Assembly (NCBI GenBank): GCA_007695345.1
Contig: REDZ01000088.1
Coordinates: forward strand, 1 to 55,951
From: Paracoccaceae bacterium
GTDB lineage: Bacteria > Pseudomonadota > Alphaproteobacteria > Rhodobacterales > Rhodobacteraceae
Reading direction: 5' to 3'
Length of the DNA stretch: 55,951 nucleotides
Below are positions 1-12,912 of the stretch, one piece after another. The notes beneath the pieces are model-generated. The model had not been told where the DNA came from. It made no database searches and saw nothing but the letters and a program-made list of their open reading frames with translations. Numbering within the stretch: the first letter of the stretch is position 1; each line of letters begins with the position of its first letter. The position numbers and the translations under genes were made by a program.

Positions 1-1027
1 CTCCTTGTTGGTTATGCTCGTCCCTCGGGGCGCCGGTTGTCCCGGCTGTGTTATGCAGGTGGCAGGCGACGAAATGGCCCGATTCCAGTTCGTGATATTC
101 GGGGTCGATCTCGTGGCAGATATCCATGACCTTGGGGCAGCGGGTGCAGAAATTGCAGCCCTTGGGCGGATTGGCAGGCGAGGGGACATCGCCGGTCAGC
201 ACGATCCGTTCGACCCGTTCCTCGCGCTGGGGGTCCGGGTCGGGCACGGCCGATAGCAGCGCTTCGGTATAGGGGTGGCGGGGCCTGTTATAAAGCGCGT
301 CGCGCGGGGCAAGTTCGACGATCTTGCCCAGATACATGACTGCCACGCGGTCCGCGATATGGCGCACCATCGACAGGTCATGACTGATGAACATGTAGGT
401 CAGGCCAAACTCATCCTGCAGCTTTTCCAGCAGGTTCACGACCTGCGCCTGAATGGACACATCCAGCGCGGCGATGGGTTCGTCACAGATGATGAATTTC
501 GGGTTGAGCGCGAGCGCCCGCGCGATCCCGATACGTTGCCGCTGCCCGCCGGAAAACGCATGCGGGTAGCGATTGGCGAAATTGCGGTTCAGCCCCACGG
601 CATCCATCAACTCGTATATCTTGTCGAGCTTCCGGGCCTTCGACCAGTTGGTATGTTCGTCCAGCGGCTCGCTGATGATGCCGGCAACGGTCATGCGCGG
701 GTTCAGACAGGCTTGCGGGTCCTGAAATACCATCTGCATCATGGGCCGGGTCTTGCGCAGCGCGTGCTGGCTTTTGGTGCCGATCTCCACCCCGTCGATC
801 TTGATGGTTCCCGCGGTGATATCATACAGCCGCAGCACCGCGCGCCCGCAGGTGGATTTGCCGCAGCCCGATTCCCCGACAACGCCCAGCGTCTCGCCCT
901 CATATATATCGAAACTGACACCATCGACGGCCTTGATATCGCCGCTGTGTCGCCGCAGCACGCCCGAGGTGATGGGGAAATACATCTTCAGGTCGCGTAC
1001 CTCGACCAGTTTGCGCCGATCAGCCAT
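1..1027 (-). CDS. Peptide ABC transporter ATP-binding subunit, DppF/OppF type (partial, 3' end outside window)
   Basis: Cytoplasmic ATPase that would power import of di- or oligopeptides together with the DppD-like ATPase encoded just upstream. Reading the minus strand from the ATG at 1027 gives 342 codons with no stop before the window edge, so the C-terminal end is missing. Visible motifs are Walker A (GESGCGKST), the signature FSGGQRQRIGIARAL, Walker B with CDEPIAALD, the H-loop ISHDLSMV, and the C-terminal cysteine-containing oligopeptide-transporter extension (NFCTRCPKVMDIC). The start overlaps the end of the upstream ATPase gene by 8 bases, which implies translational coupling. The substrate cannot be told from the ATPase alone; the permeases and binding protein must lie outside the window. 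Confidence 0.93.
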   Translation of the reverse strand, partial: MADRRKLVEVRDLKMYFPITSGVLRRHSGDIKAVDGVSFDIYEGETLGVVGESGCGKSTCGRAVLRLYDITAGTIKIDGVEIGTKSQHALRKTRPMMQMVFQDPQACLNPRMTVAGIISEPLDEHTNWSKARKLDKIYELMDAVGLNRNFANRYPHAFSGGQRQRIGIARALALNPKFIICDEPIAALDVSIQAQVVNLLEKLQDEFGLTYMFISHDLSMVRHIADRVAVMYLGKIVELAPRDALYNRPRHPYTEALLSAVPDPDPQREERVERIVLTGDVPSPANPPKGCNFCTRCPKVMDICHEIDPEYHELESGHFVACHLHNTAGTTGAPRDEHNQQG

Positions 1028-2024
1028 CCCGCGCCCCCCCGGTTTCATGATCCCAGAAACAGGCCGTGTCATGGCCCGGCGCCACTGTGTAGCGGCGCGG
1101 ATTCTCGCGCCCGCAGCGATCGAACGCCTTTGGGCAGCGCGCGCAGAACGGACAGGCCGTGGGGTGCTGCGACAGGATGGGCGGCTGCCCCTCGATCACG
1201 TTCAGCTTCTCGGCGCGCGCGCCCCGGACCGAGGGCACCGTGGTCATCAGCGCGCGGGTATAGGGATGGGCAGGGTTGGAAAACACCTCGCGCACTGGGC
1301 CGTATTCGACCACCTGCCCGCCATACATGACCATCACCCGGTCCGCGATGCCCGCGATCACCCCCAGATCATGCGTGATCCAGATGATCGACATGCCCAG
1401 TTTCTGGCGCAGCTCTTTCACCAGTTCCAGAATCTGCGCCTGGATCGTCACATCCAGCGCCGTGGTCGGTTCATCCGCGATCAGCACCTTGGGGTCGCAG
1501 GCCAGCGCAATCGCGATCATCACACGCTGGCGCATCCCGCCTGAAAACTGGTGCGGAAAGTCGCGCAACCGGCGCTCTGCATCCGAAATGCCGACCAGTT
1601 GCAACAGCTCAGCCGCCCGTCTGCGTGCAGCGGGTTTGTCCATTCCCATATGCCGACGCAGCGGTTCCATGATCTGGAACCCCACAGTGAAAACCGGGTT
1701 CAACGAGGTCATCGGGTCCTGAAACACGAAGCCGATATCGCGCCCGCGCAGCGCCTGCAATTCCTTGCGCCCCAGCTTCAGCAGGTCATGCCCGTCGAAT
1801 TGCACCGAGCCTTCGCGCACTTCGGCAGGCGGCATCGGCAACAGCCCGATCAGCGACATCATCGTGACCGACTTGCCCGATCCGGATTCGCCAACGACCC
1901 CCAGCAATTCACCGGGCTGCAAGGCGAAACTCACCCGGTTGACCGCGTGAATATCCCCGGACCGCGTGGAAAATACTGTCTTGAGGCCCTGCACATGCAG
2001 TACCGACTGGCCGTCTCGCGGCAT
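1020..2024 (-). CDS. Peptide ABC transporter ATP-binding subunit, DppD/OppD type
   Basis: Partner ATPase (334 aa) of the DppF-like subunit downstream. It shows Walker A GESGSGKS, the Q-loop FQDPMTSLNP, signature FSGGMRQRVMIAIAL, Walker B LIADEPTTALD, ITHDLGVI, and the four-cysteine C-terminal region (CPFCARCPKAFDRC) typical of peptide and nickel importer ATPases. I place the start at the ATG at 2024: an AGGGAG ribosome site lies six bases upstream and homology to the family begins there. The longer frame back to 2183 runs through the gyrB terminator hairpin and is probably not translated. It is unusual for a peptide transporter that the two ATPase genes come first; they follow gyrB, separated by a terminator and about 120 bases in which the promoter should lie. 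Confidence 0.93.
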   Translation of the reverse strand: MPRDGQSVLHVQGLKTVFSTRSGDIHAVNRVSFALQPGELLGVVGESGSGKSVTMMSLIGLLPMPPAEVREGSVQFDGHDLLKLGRKELQALRGRDIGFVFQDPMTSLNPVFTVGFQIMEPLRRHMGMDKPAARRRAAELLQLVGISDAERRLRDFPHQFSGGMRQRVMIAIALACDPKVLIADEPTTALDVTIQAQILELVKELRQKLGMSIIWITHDLGVIAGIADRVMVMYGGQVVEYGPVREVFSNPAHPYTRALMTTVPSVRGARAEKLNVIEGQPPILSQHPTACPFCARCPKAFDRCGRENPRRYTVAPGHDTACFWDHETGGARDG

Positions 2025-2143
2025 GCACACTCCCTGCGCGTCATGATCTTTTATGTCCGCATTTGATGCGGTTCGGGAAAGTGTCAGATATTTTACATCA
2101 CCGAGCAAGAAAAATATTTCGTCCGGAGAGAGGCGCGTATGAT

Positions 2144-2181
2144 AAAAGCCCATATCGGGCATAAAAGCGCCGGATATGGGC
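2144..2181 (-). terminator. Intrinsic terminator of gyrB
   Basis: On the minus strand a 9-bp stem (GCCCATATC at 2181-2173 with GATATGGGC at 2156-2148) closes a 16-base loop and is followed directly by TTTT (2147-2144). It begins 39 bases after the gyrB stop. The loop and tail share an ATAAAAGC word, so the site also looks like a short direct repeat, but the stem plus T-run is best explained as a Rho-independent terminator separating gyrB from the transporter ATPases. Confidence 0.7.
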
Positions 2182-2219
2182 ATTGCACTATTAATTCAAA
2201 GCGTCTCGATTGCGAAGCG

Positions 2220-4695
<2,476 letters not shown>

Positions 4696-4741
4696 GCGTT
4701 CGACACAAGATTTAGCGGTCTTGCGCCGCAAACTGCGCCAG

Positions 4742-4800
4742 CCCCCTTCATCTTTGCAAAAATATCCTCGGGGGGGTCAGGGGGGGCAGACAGCCCCCCC
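4742..4800 (-). terminator. Terminator-like G/C hairpin and repeat element downstream of speB
   Basis: The gap after the speB stop holds a perfect hairpin of seven G (4780-4786) and seven C (4794-4800) around the loop CAGACAG. A second seven-G run (4770-4776) can pair with a C5 run (4742-4746) across the AT-rich core TTCATCTTTGCAAAAATATC. There is no T-run after the first stem in the minus direction; the AT-rich core of the second may serve. The core resembles two other intergenic elements in this window (23591-23620 and 33781-33810). It probably ends the polyamine operon transcript. Confidence 0.5.
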
Positions 4801-4826
4801 TGCTTCGCCAGACAGGCAACGCAATG

Positions 4827-5687
4827 TCAGCGCTCATTCTCCAGCACAATCCCCATCAGCGCATAGGTCAGTTGCGCGGCAGTGAAATCCCAGACATCCC
4901 AGCCCGCGATCGGGGCCAGTTCCACCACATCAAGGCCCATGCAACGCCGCCCGCGCAAGGCAGAGCGCACCAGCCCCAGCGCCTGATAATAGCCCAGCCC
5001 CCCCGGCACGGGCGTGCCGGTTGCGGGCATGATCGCAGCGTCCAGCCCGTCCACGTCAAAGCTGACATAGACTTCTTCGGGGAAATCCTCGGGCAAGGTG
5101 ATCTCGGATATCCCGCCGGTCACCAGGTCTTCGGCATCGATGAACACCACATCATTGCGCGCGCGACAGTCGGCTTCCTCTTGCGAGAGCGCGCGCACAC
5201 CGTACTGCGCCAGCCGCGTGCCCTCTTCTTCGGTCAGCAATTGCATGACCGAGGCATGGGAATGCCGGAACCCCTGATAGGCGTTGCGCAGATCGGCATG
5301 GGCATCGATCTGGATGATCCCCACGGGACGGCCCAGCGCACGGTTCACCCCTGTCACAGCCCCCCATGTCAGGCTGTGCTCGCCCCCCAGCGTTACAGGT
5401 GTCTTGCCTGCCAGCACGATCCCCTCAACGCGCGCGGACAGCGCGGCAAGCGCCTCATCCAGCGGTTGGGTGCAGTCGATGGGGGGGGTGGTGCAGATGC
5501 CGTGTTCGCAGGGTTCAAACCCGCGCCACAGTCGCTCCAACTGGTCCGAGGCGGCGATCAGCGCCTCCGGGCCGTCCGCCGTACCCGACCCGTAGGACAC
5601 GGTCTTTTCCAGCGGCATGGGCACGACATGAAAGCGCGCATCCGGGCTGCGTTCGCTGATGCTGAGTTCCGAGTTGAGAAAGATCAC
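4827..5687 (-). CDS. speB: Agmatinase (ureohydrolase family)
   Basis: A 286-aa ureohydrolase predicted to cleave agmatine to putrescine and urea in the cytoplasm, using two Mn ions. The family's metal-binding motifs are present in order: GGEHS, then DAHADLR, then SFDVDGLDAAIMP; the closing stretch GLDVVELAP is also typical. The family includes arginases and guanidinobutyrases, but its place as last gene of an operon that begins with arginine decarboxylase makes agmatinase the sensible reading. The ATG overlaps the stop of the preceding decarboxylase gene by four bases (ATGA), so translation is coupled. Confidence 0.93.
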   Translation of the reverse strand: MIFLNSELSISERSPDARFHVVPMPLEKTVSYGSGTADGPEALIAASDQLERLWRGFEPCEHGICTTPPIDCTQPLDEALAALSARVEGIVLAGKTPVTLGGEHSLTWGAVTGVNRALGRPVGIIQIDAHADLRNAYQGFRHSHASVMQLLTEEEGTRLAQYGVRALSQEEADCRARNDVVFIDAEDLVTGGISEITLPEDFPEEVYVSFDVDGLDAAIMPATGTPVPGGLGYYQALGLVRSALRGRRCMGLDVVELAPIAGWDVWDFTAAQLTYALMGIVLENER

Positions 5688-6850
5688 GAGAGCCGCCCCT
5701 TGAAATCCTGATAGTCGAATTGCCGGATCACGCGCAGCGCATCCGTGGCGCTGTTCCAGACGGCCAGCGCGGGCAGGCGCACACCGTTGAAGGTGGTGGT
5801 CTTGACCATGGAATAATGCGCCTGATCCAGAAAGGCCACGCGGCTGCCAATCGCCGGTACGCCCGCGAACGCATACCGCCCGATCACATCGCCTGCCAGA
5901 CAGCTTGGCCCACCCAGCCGGACCGGCACCGCGCCATCCTCTCCCAGCAACGCGGGGCGATAGGGGGCCTCGATCACGTCGGGCATGTGGCAGGTGGCCG
6001 AGATGTCCAGAATCGCGTTCGGCCCGTCATTCTCGACCACATCCAGCACCTCGCCCACGAGAATGCCCGCATCGAGCGCCACGGCCTCGCCCGGTTCCAG
6101 ATAGCAGTGCAGACCCGTTTCCTCATGCACCCTGCGCAGAAAGGCGATCAGCCCCGCGCGGTCATAATCTGCGCGGGTGATATGGTGGCCGCCGCCGAAA
6201 TTGATCCATTTCAGATGCGGGGCAAGGTCGCGGATGCGCGGCGCGATATGGTCCCAGATCGCCAGCAGCGGCTCCAGATCCTGTTCGCAAAGCGTGTGCA
6301 TGTGCAACCCGTCCACGCCCTGAAGCGCAGCTTCGTCGATCTGGTCCAGCGGCGTGCCAAGGCGCGATCCCGGCGCGGCAGGGTCGTATTTCGCGTCCTC
6401 GCCCATGGGCAGACCGGGATTGAAACGCAGGCCGACATGCACGTCCTTGCCGCTCTCGCGGATTAGGGGCAGAAAGCGGTCCTTGGCGGCAGGGGTGTTG
6501 AACACGATATGGTCCGAAAGCGCGATGATCTCGGCCATCTCGTCGGCCTTGTAGCCCGCCGAGAAGGTTTCAACGATGCCGCCGTAATGCTCGCGCCCCA
6601 GCCGTGCTTCCCACAGGCCAGAGGCGCAGACGCCCGACAGGTAGCGGCTGACCAGCGGGGCAAGTTCCCACATCGAGAACGCCTTGAGCGCACAAAGCAC
6701 CGTCGCGCCAGAGCGTGCCTGAATATCCGCAAGCACTTGCAGATTCGCTTCCAGCCGCGCTTCATCCACCACAAAACAGGGCGAGGGCACGCGGCCAAGG
6801 TCGAACCGGGCAAAGGCGCCCGGATCGCCCGCATGGGTCTGCATGGCCAT
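5684..6850 (-). CDS. nspC: Carboxy(nor)spermidine decarboxylase
   Basis: PLP-dependent decarboxylase of the alanine-racemase fold (388 aa) that releases CO2 from carboxyspermidine, the last step to spermidine. The PLP lysine is in the motif CALKAFSMW (Lys56), the glycine-rich phosphate-binding segment is INFGGGHH, and GGPSCLAGD holds the cysteine contributed across the dimer interface. Related diaminopimelate and ornithine decarboxylases share the fold, but the VPSPCFVVDEARLE opening and the adjacent carboxyspermidine dehydrogenase identify the branch. Start and upstream stop share one base (TGATG). A second ATG two codons in is an equally possible start. Confidence 0.93.
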   Translation of the reverse strand: MAMQTHAGDPGAFARFDLGRVPSPCFVVDEARLEANLQVLADIQARSGATVLCALKAFSMWELAPLVSRYLSGVCASGLWEARLGREHYGGIVETFSAGYKADEMAEIIALSDHIVFNTPAAKDRFLPLIRESGKDVHVGLRFNPGLPMGEDAKYDPAAPGSRLGTPLDQIDEAALQGVDGLHMHTLCEQDLEPLLAIWDHIAPRIRDLAPHLKWINFGGGHHITRADYDRAGLIAFLRRVHEETGLHCYLEPGEAVALDAGILVGEVLDVVENDGPNAILDISATCHMPDVIEAPYRPALLGEDGAVPVRLGGPSCLAGDVIGRYAFAGVPAIGSRVAFLDQAHYSMVKTTTFNGVRLPALAVWNSATDALRVIRQFDYQDFKGRLS

Positions 6851-8065
6851 CAGAAATCGACCGGCGCCGACAGTTCCGTGATCTGCCAGGGCAACCCGTG
6901 CTTGTTCAGCATCTCCATGAAGGGGTCAGGGTCAAGCTGTTCGGTGTTGAACACGCCTGCGCCGGACCAGGTGCCATCCAGCATCAGCGCGGCACCGATA
7001 AAGGCCGGAACGCCGGTGGTGTAGCTGACCGCCTGGCTGCCCACCTCGCGGTAGCATTCTTCATGATCGCAGATATTGTTGATGTAATAGGTTTTTTCGC
7101 CGGGGTCATTGCGGCCGGGGCCAGTGATGATATCGCCGATATTGGTCTTGCCCTTGGTGCGCTCACCCAGATCGCCGGGGTTCGGAAGCACCGCTTTCAG
7201 GAATTGCAGCGGGATGATCTGGTGGCCTTCATACTCCACCGGCTCGATGCTGGTCATGCCGACATTCGACAGCACCTGCACATGCTGGATATAGGCATCG
7301 CCAAAGGTCATCCAGAAGCGCGCGCGCTCGATTTCCGGGAAATGCGTCACCAGGGATTCCAGTTCCTCGTGATACATCAGATACATGTTCTTCGGGCCGA
7401 CCTGATCGAAGTCGAATTCCACCTTGGTGGACATGGCGGGCGAGGTGACCCAGCCGCCATTCTCCCAGTGTTTCACCTCGGCCGTCACTTCGCGGATATT
7501 GATTTCCGGGTTGAAGTTGGTCGCGAACGGATGGCCGTGATCGCCGCCATTGCAATCCAGAATATCGATCAGGCGAATGCCGGACAGGTAATGCTTGCGC
7601 ACATAGGCCGCGAAAATGCTGGTCACGCCGGGATCGAACCCCACGCCGAGTGTGGCCATCAGCCCGGCCTCGCGGAACTGGTCATGCAGTTTCCACTGGT
7701 GCGAATATTCGAATTTCGCTTCTTCCGGCGGCTCGTAATTCGCGGTGTCCAGATAGTGCACGCCGGTTTTCAGGCAGGCCTCCATCAGCGCGAGGTCCTG
7801 ATAGGGCAGGGCAAGGTTGACCAGCAGCGCGGGCCTGCATGTCTCGATCAGGGCGACAGTCTGGGCCACGTCATCGGCATCGACCTGATAGGTCTCGATC
7901 TCGATGCCGGTGCGGTCCCTGACGGATTTGGCGATCGCCTCGCATTTGGAAAGCGTGCGGCTGGCCACGGCAATCCGGCCCGGAAACAGGTCGCGGTTCA
8001 TTGCCATCTTGTGCAGCGTGACCGAGGCCACGCCCCCCGCACCGATCACCAGCACGTCCTTGTTG

Positions 8066-8073
<8 letters not shown>
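6850..8073 (-). CDS. Carboxy(nor)spermidine dehydrogenase (saccharopine dehydrogenase family)
   Basis: NADPH-dependent enzyme (407 aa) that condenses putrescine with aspartate semialdehyde to carboxyspermidine, replacing the SpeD/SpeE route. The N-terminus shows the Rossmann motif VLVIGAGGVASVTLHK. Further family features are YLDTANYEPPEE, GVGFDPGVTSIFAAY and DCNGGDHGHPFATNFNP. I chose the ATG at 8073 because a GAGGAG site lies eight bases upstream and the protein begins directly with the nucleotide-binding strand; the frame is open five codons further. It overlaps the end of speA by eight bases. Saccharopine dehydrogenase is the main alternative in automated annotation, but the neighbours argue against it. 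Confidence 0.92.
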
Positions 8074-9962
<1,889 letters not shown>

Positions 9963-9970
<8 letters not shown>

Positions 9971-10019
9971 GGCGGCTCCTGCAACGCGGGCGAACAAACC
10001 GCCCGCATAGGGTTTTCAT
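9963..10019 (-). CDS. Putative arginine-rich leader peptide (uORF) of speA
   Basis: An 18-codon frame (MKTLCGRFVRPRCRSRHV) begins 49 bases before the speA ATG and its TGA lies inside the second and third speA codons, an 8-base overlap. Five of 18 residues are arginine, the substrate of SpeA, using CGG, CGC, CGT and AGG codons. The hairpin at 9986-10006 lies inside it. There is no convincing ribosome site before its ATG, which lowers confidence that it is translated. Arginine codons are GC-rich and common in out-of-frame reading in such genomes, so chance is a real alternative. Confidence 0.3.
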
Positions 10020-10069
10020 GTAACAAACGCAAGAATGCGCAGCCGGTTGCGCATCGGTTTGTCGGGCGG
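9986..10069 (-). promoter_or_regulatory. Structured speA leader with competing hairpins
   Basis: On the minus-strand transcript, a proximal hairpin pairs 10006-10001 (GCGGGC) with 9991-9986 (GCCCGC), ending six bases before the speA ribosome site. A distal stem pairs 10062-10057 (ACAAAC) with 10028-10023 (GTTTGT) and encloses a perfect 7-bp stem, 10054-10048 with 10041-10035. The bases next to it, 10069-10063 (CCGCCCG), can pair with 10005-9999 (CGGGCGG), which contains most of one arm of the proximal hairpin. The two arrangements exclude each other, as in attenuators and riboswitches. I do not recognise the RNA family. Confidence 0.4.
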
Positions 10070-10170
10070 TGCACCCCCTGACCTGCAATGTGACGCAGGG
10101 TTTTCAAGCCCCGGTCCGCGACGTCAGGGCTTGTGTGATAGTGTCGCATCGGCTCTTGTAATTGGCGGAG

Positions 10171-10190
10171 ACCCGGCATCGCTGCCGGGT
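10171..10190 (+). promoter_or_regulatory. Perfect hairpin directly upstream of the acyl-CoA ligase ribosome site
   Basis: ACCCGGCA and TGCCGGGT form a perfect 8-bp stem with a four-base loop TCGC. The stem ends one base before the GAGGGAGG ribosome site of the gene at 10202. There is no T-run, so it is more likely an mRNA 5' structure affecting ribosome access or stability than a terminator. Confidence 0.4.
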
Positions 10191-10201
10191 GAGGGAGGTT
10201 C

Positions 10202-11935
10202 ATGGTGAAAGACAGTGGCAACAAGCCGTGGTTCGCGGCATATGGCAACGAGATCCCCACGCGTCTGCCCGACCCTGCGCATCGCTCGCTGGCAGAGCTG
10301 ATCGCGCGGATCTGCACGGCGCATGCGACATCGCGCGCCTTTACCTGCGTGGTGCCCAACGGGATGAACGGCACGCTGACATTCGGACAGGTGGGCGAGA
10401 TGTCGGATGCCTTTGCCGCATATCTGCGCCACCATTGCGGGGTCCGGCCTGGTGCGCGGGTCGCCGTGCAACTGCCCAACGGGCTGGCCTATCCGGTCGT
10501 CGCCTTTGGCGTGTTCAAGGCCGGCGGTGTGCTGGTCAACACCAACCCGCTTTATACCCGCCCCGAGATGACCCATCAGTTCAGCGATTCCGGCGCCGAG
10601 GTGCTGGTCATCAGCGACATGTTCGCCGACAAGCTGGCCGATGTGGTCCCCCGGACAGGCATCCGTCATGTGGTGCTTGCGGGCATCCCCGAATTCTTCC
10701 CCCGCATTCCCGAAACTGTGGTGCGCGGGGTGCAAAGGCTCTGGACCCGGTCGCTGCCGCCCATCCCCAAGCTGGATGTGCCTGTGCAGCGTATTCGCCA
10801 GGTGCTGAAGATCGGGCGCGGCCTGCCCAGGGTGACCGACTGGGATGCCATCGGCCCCGATGATCTGGCGCTTCTGCAATATACGGGCGGCACGACAGGT
10901 GTGGCCAAGGGTGCGATGCTGACGCATGGCAACATTCTGGCCAATCTGGAACAGGTCAAGGCCATGGGCGGGCGGCATATGACAGGGCAGGATTGCGTCC
11001 TGACCGCGCTGCCGCTCTATCATATCTTTGCCTTCACGGCCAATCTGATGACCTTCTTTGATCTGGGCGCGCGCAATATCCTCGTGCCCTCGCCCCGCCC
11101 GGTGCAGAATATCCAGCGCGCGCTGGAAAACTACCCGGTGACATGGGTGACAGGCGTCAACACCCTGTTCAACGGCCTGATGAACGAGGAATGGTTCGCC
11201 GCCTATCCGCCCAAAAGCCTGAAGGCCGCCATCGCGGGCGGCACGGCGCTGCACAGGGCGGTGGCCGAGCGCTGGCAGGACGTAACCGGCACCCGCGTCG
11301 CCGAAGGCTACGGGTTGACCGAGACGGCGCCGCTGGTCAGCTTCAACCCGCTGGACCAGCCCGTGCGCGCGGGGTCCATCGGGGTGCCGGTGCCGGGCAC
11401 GGATATCGCGCTGGTCGATGACAATGCCGACCCGGTCGATCCCGGCAAGCCCGGCGAATTGCTGGTCAAGGGCCCGCAGGTCATGCGCGGCTACTGGAAT
11501 CGCCCCGACGAAACCGCCAAGACCCTGCAGAACGGCTGGGTGTTCACTGGCGATGTGGCCGTGATGGACAAGGACGGCTTTCTGACCATCGTGGACCGCA
11601 AGAAAGACATGGTCCTTGTGTCCGGCTTCAACGTCTATCCCAATGAGGTCGAGGATTGCCTGTCGCTCATGGACACGGTTCTGGAAGCCGCCGTGATCGG
11701 CGTGCCCGACAAGGGCACGGGCGAAGCCGTGCGCGCCTATGTCGTCCAGAACCCGGATGTCGAGGGCAGGGTAACCCGCGAGGACGTGATCGCGCATTGC
11801 CGCCAGCATCTGGCCCCCTACAAGGTGCCGAAATCCGTCATGATCCGCGACGAGCTGCCGAAATCCCCCATCGGGAAGATCCTGCGCAAGGATCTGAAGG
11901 CAGAACTGCGCGACGAATTCGCAGGAAAGGTCTGA
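10202..11935 (+). CDS. Long-chain fatty acid-CoA ligase (FadD-like, AMP-binding)
   Basis: ANL-superfamily enzyme (577 aa) that activates a carboxylic acid with ATP and CoA, by size and sequence most like long-chain acyl-CoA synthetases feeding beta-oxidation or lipid synthesis. Motifs are the P-loop-like YTGGTTGVAKGAMLTH, the A5 motif EGYGLTETAP, the hinge motif VDRKKDMVLVSGFNVYP and the C-terminal catalytic lysine in LPKSPIGKILRK. A very strong ribosome site (GAGGGAGG) precedes the ATG. The next gene, a BASS-type transporter, starts three bases after its stop, so the pair is an operon and may take up and activate the same organic acid; that link is inference. Confidence 0.93.
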   Translation: MVKDSGNKPWFAAYGNEIPTRLPDPAHRSLAELIARICTAHATSRAFTCVVPNGMNGTLTFGQVGEMSDAFAAYLRHHCGVRPGARVAVQLPNGLAYPVVAFGVFKAGGVLVNTNPLYTRPEMTHQFSDSGAEVLVISDMFADKLADVVPRTGIRHVVLAGIPEFFPRIPETVVRGVQRLWTRSLPPIPKLDVPVQRIRQVLKIGRGLPRVTDWDAIGPDDLALLQYTGGTTGVAKGAMLTHGNILANLEQVKAMGGRHMTGQDCVLTALPLYHIFAFTANLMTFFDLGARNILVPSPRPVQNIQRALENYPVTWVTGVNTLFNGLMNEEWFAAYPPKSLKAAIAGGTALHRAVAERWQDVTGTRVAEGYGLTETAPLVSFNPLDQPVRAGSIGVPVPGTDIALVDDNADPVDPGKPGELLVKGPQVMRGYWNRPDETAKTLQNGWVFTGDVAVMDKDGFLTIVDRKKDMVLVSGFNVYPNEVEDCLSLMDTVLEAAVIGVPDKGTGEAVRAYVVQNPDVEGRVTREDVIAHCRQHLAPYKVPKSVMIRDELPKSPIGKILRKDLKAELRDEFAGKV

Positions 11936-11938
11936 TCC

Positions 11939-12841
11939 ATGCTGACGGAACTGGAAACGACGCTTCTGGGTGTGATGATGATGGTGATCATGCTGGGCAT
12001 GGGCGCCAGCATGACCCCGCGCGATTTTCGCATCGCCTTTCGCAAGCCCAAGGGCATTCTTGTCGGCTTGCTGAGCCAGTTCGCGGTCATGCCCTTTCTG
12101 GGCTTCTTGCTGGCGGTGCTGCTGGGGTTGCCGCCTGCGCTGGTGGTGGGCTTGCTGCTGATCGCCTGCATGCCGGGGGGTACGACCTCGAACATCTTTG
12201 CCTATTTCTCCAAGGGTGTGCTGGCGCTGTCGATCATGATGACGACCGTCTCGACGCTGGTGGCGGTGGTGATGGTGCCCCTGCTGCTCAGCTTCTATGG
12301 CGGGCTGGCGGGCGTGCCTGCGGAATCGTCCATTCCGCCGGGCAATGTGGCGCAGGTGCTGGTCGTGCTGCTGATTCCCACGATCATCGGCATGGTGCTG
12401 CGCAAGCTCAACCCCAATATCGGCGCGACGGTCGAGCTGATCGGGTCCTTCATGGGCGTGGTGGTGATCCTGTTCCTGATCGTGACCTGGGTGCCGCGCA
12501 ACTATCAGCTCCTGCTCGATACCGGGCCATCGATCTATGCCGCGACCATCGGCATCGGGCTTGCGGGCATGCTGTTCGGTTACTGGGTCGCGCGCGGGCT
12601 GGGGCAGGATACCAACCGCGCGCGCACCATCTCTCTGGAAACCGGTATCCAGAACGGCCCACTTGCAGTTCTGGTCATCACGCTGAGTTTTGCGCCCGCG
12701 CTGCAAGAGGACCTGCTGCTGATCCCGGTGCTGTATTCGCTTTTCATTGTGCTGACCTCGACCGCGATCACGCTGTGGTATCGGCGCAACGCCACACGCG
12801 AGGAACTGGCACGCGACGCAGCCAAGCTTGGCACGACCTGA
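11939..12841 (+). CDS. Bile acid:sodium symporter (BASS) family transporter
   Basis: Inner-membrane protein of 300 aa with about nine to ten hydrophobic segments, beginning with LLGVMMMVIMLGMGASM and including the family segment IACMPGGTTSNIFAYFSKG and the later ETGIQNGPLAVLVI, which corresponds to the substrate and sodium crossover region of ASBT-like folds. BASS members carry bile acids, pyruvate, pantothenate or other organic acids with sodium, so the substrate is open. Co-transcription with the acyl-CoA ligase (three-base gap) suggests a carboxylate. It ends 71 bases before hom. Confidence 0.88.
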   Translation: MLTELETTLLGVMMMVIMLGMGASMTPRDFRIAFRKPKGILVGLLSQFAVMPFLGFLLAVLLGLPPALVVGLLLIACMPGGTTSNIFAYFSKGVLALSIMMTTVSTLVAVVMVPLLLSFYGGLAGVPAESSIPPGNVAQVLVVLLIPTIIGMVLRKLNPNIGATVELIGSFMGVVVILFLIVTWVPRNYQLLLDTGPSIYAATIGIGLAGMLFGYWVARGLGQDTNRARTISLETGIQNGPLAVLVITLSFAPALQEDLLLIPVLYSLFIVLTSTAITLWYRRNATREELARDAAKLGTT

Positions 12842-12881
12842 GAGGCGCATTGCGCAACCCGCCCCGACCCGGTAACAGGGC

Positions 12882-12900
12882 CGCGATCTGAACCATCGCG
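12882..12900 (+). promoter_or_regulatory. Hairpin upstream of hom start
   Basis: CGCGAT and ATCGCG form a perfect 6-bp stem with a seven-base loop, ending next to the weak GGAG-type ribosome site of hom. No T-run follows. I see no threonine- or isoleucine-rich leader peptide, so classical amino acid attenuation is not supported. Confidence 0.3.
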
Positions 12901-12912
12901 GAGCGCACCACC

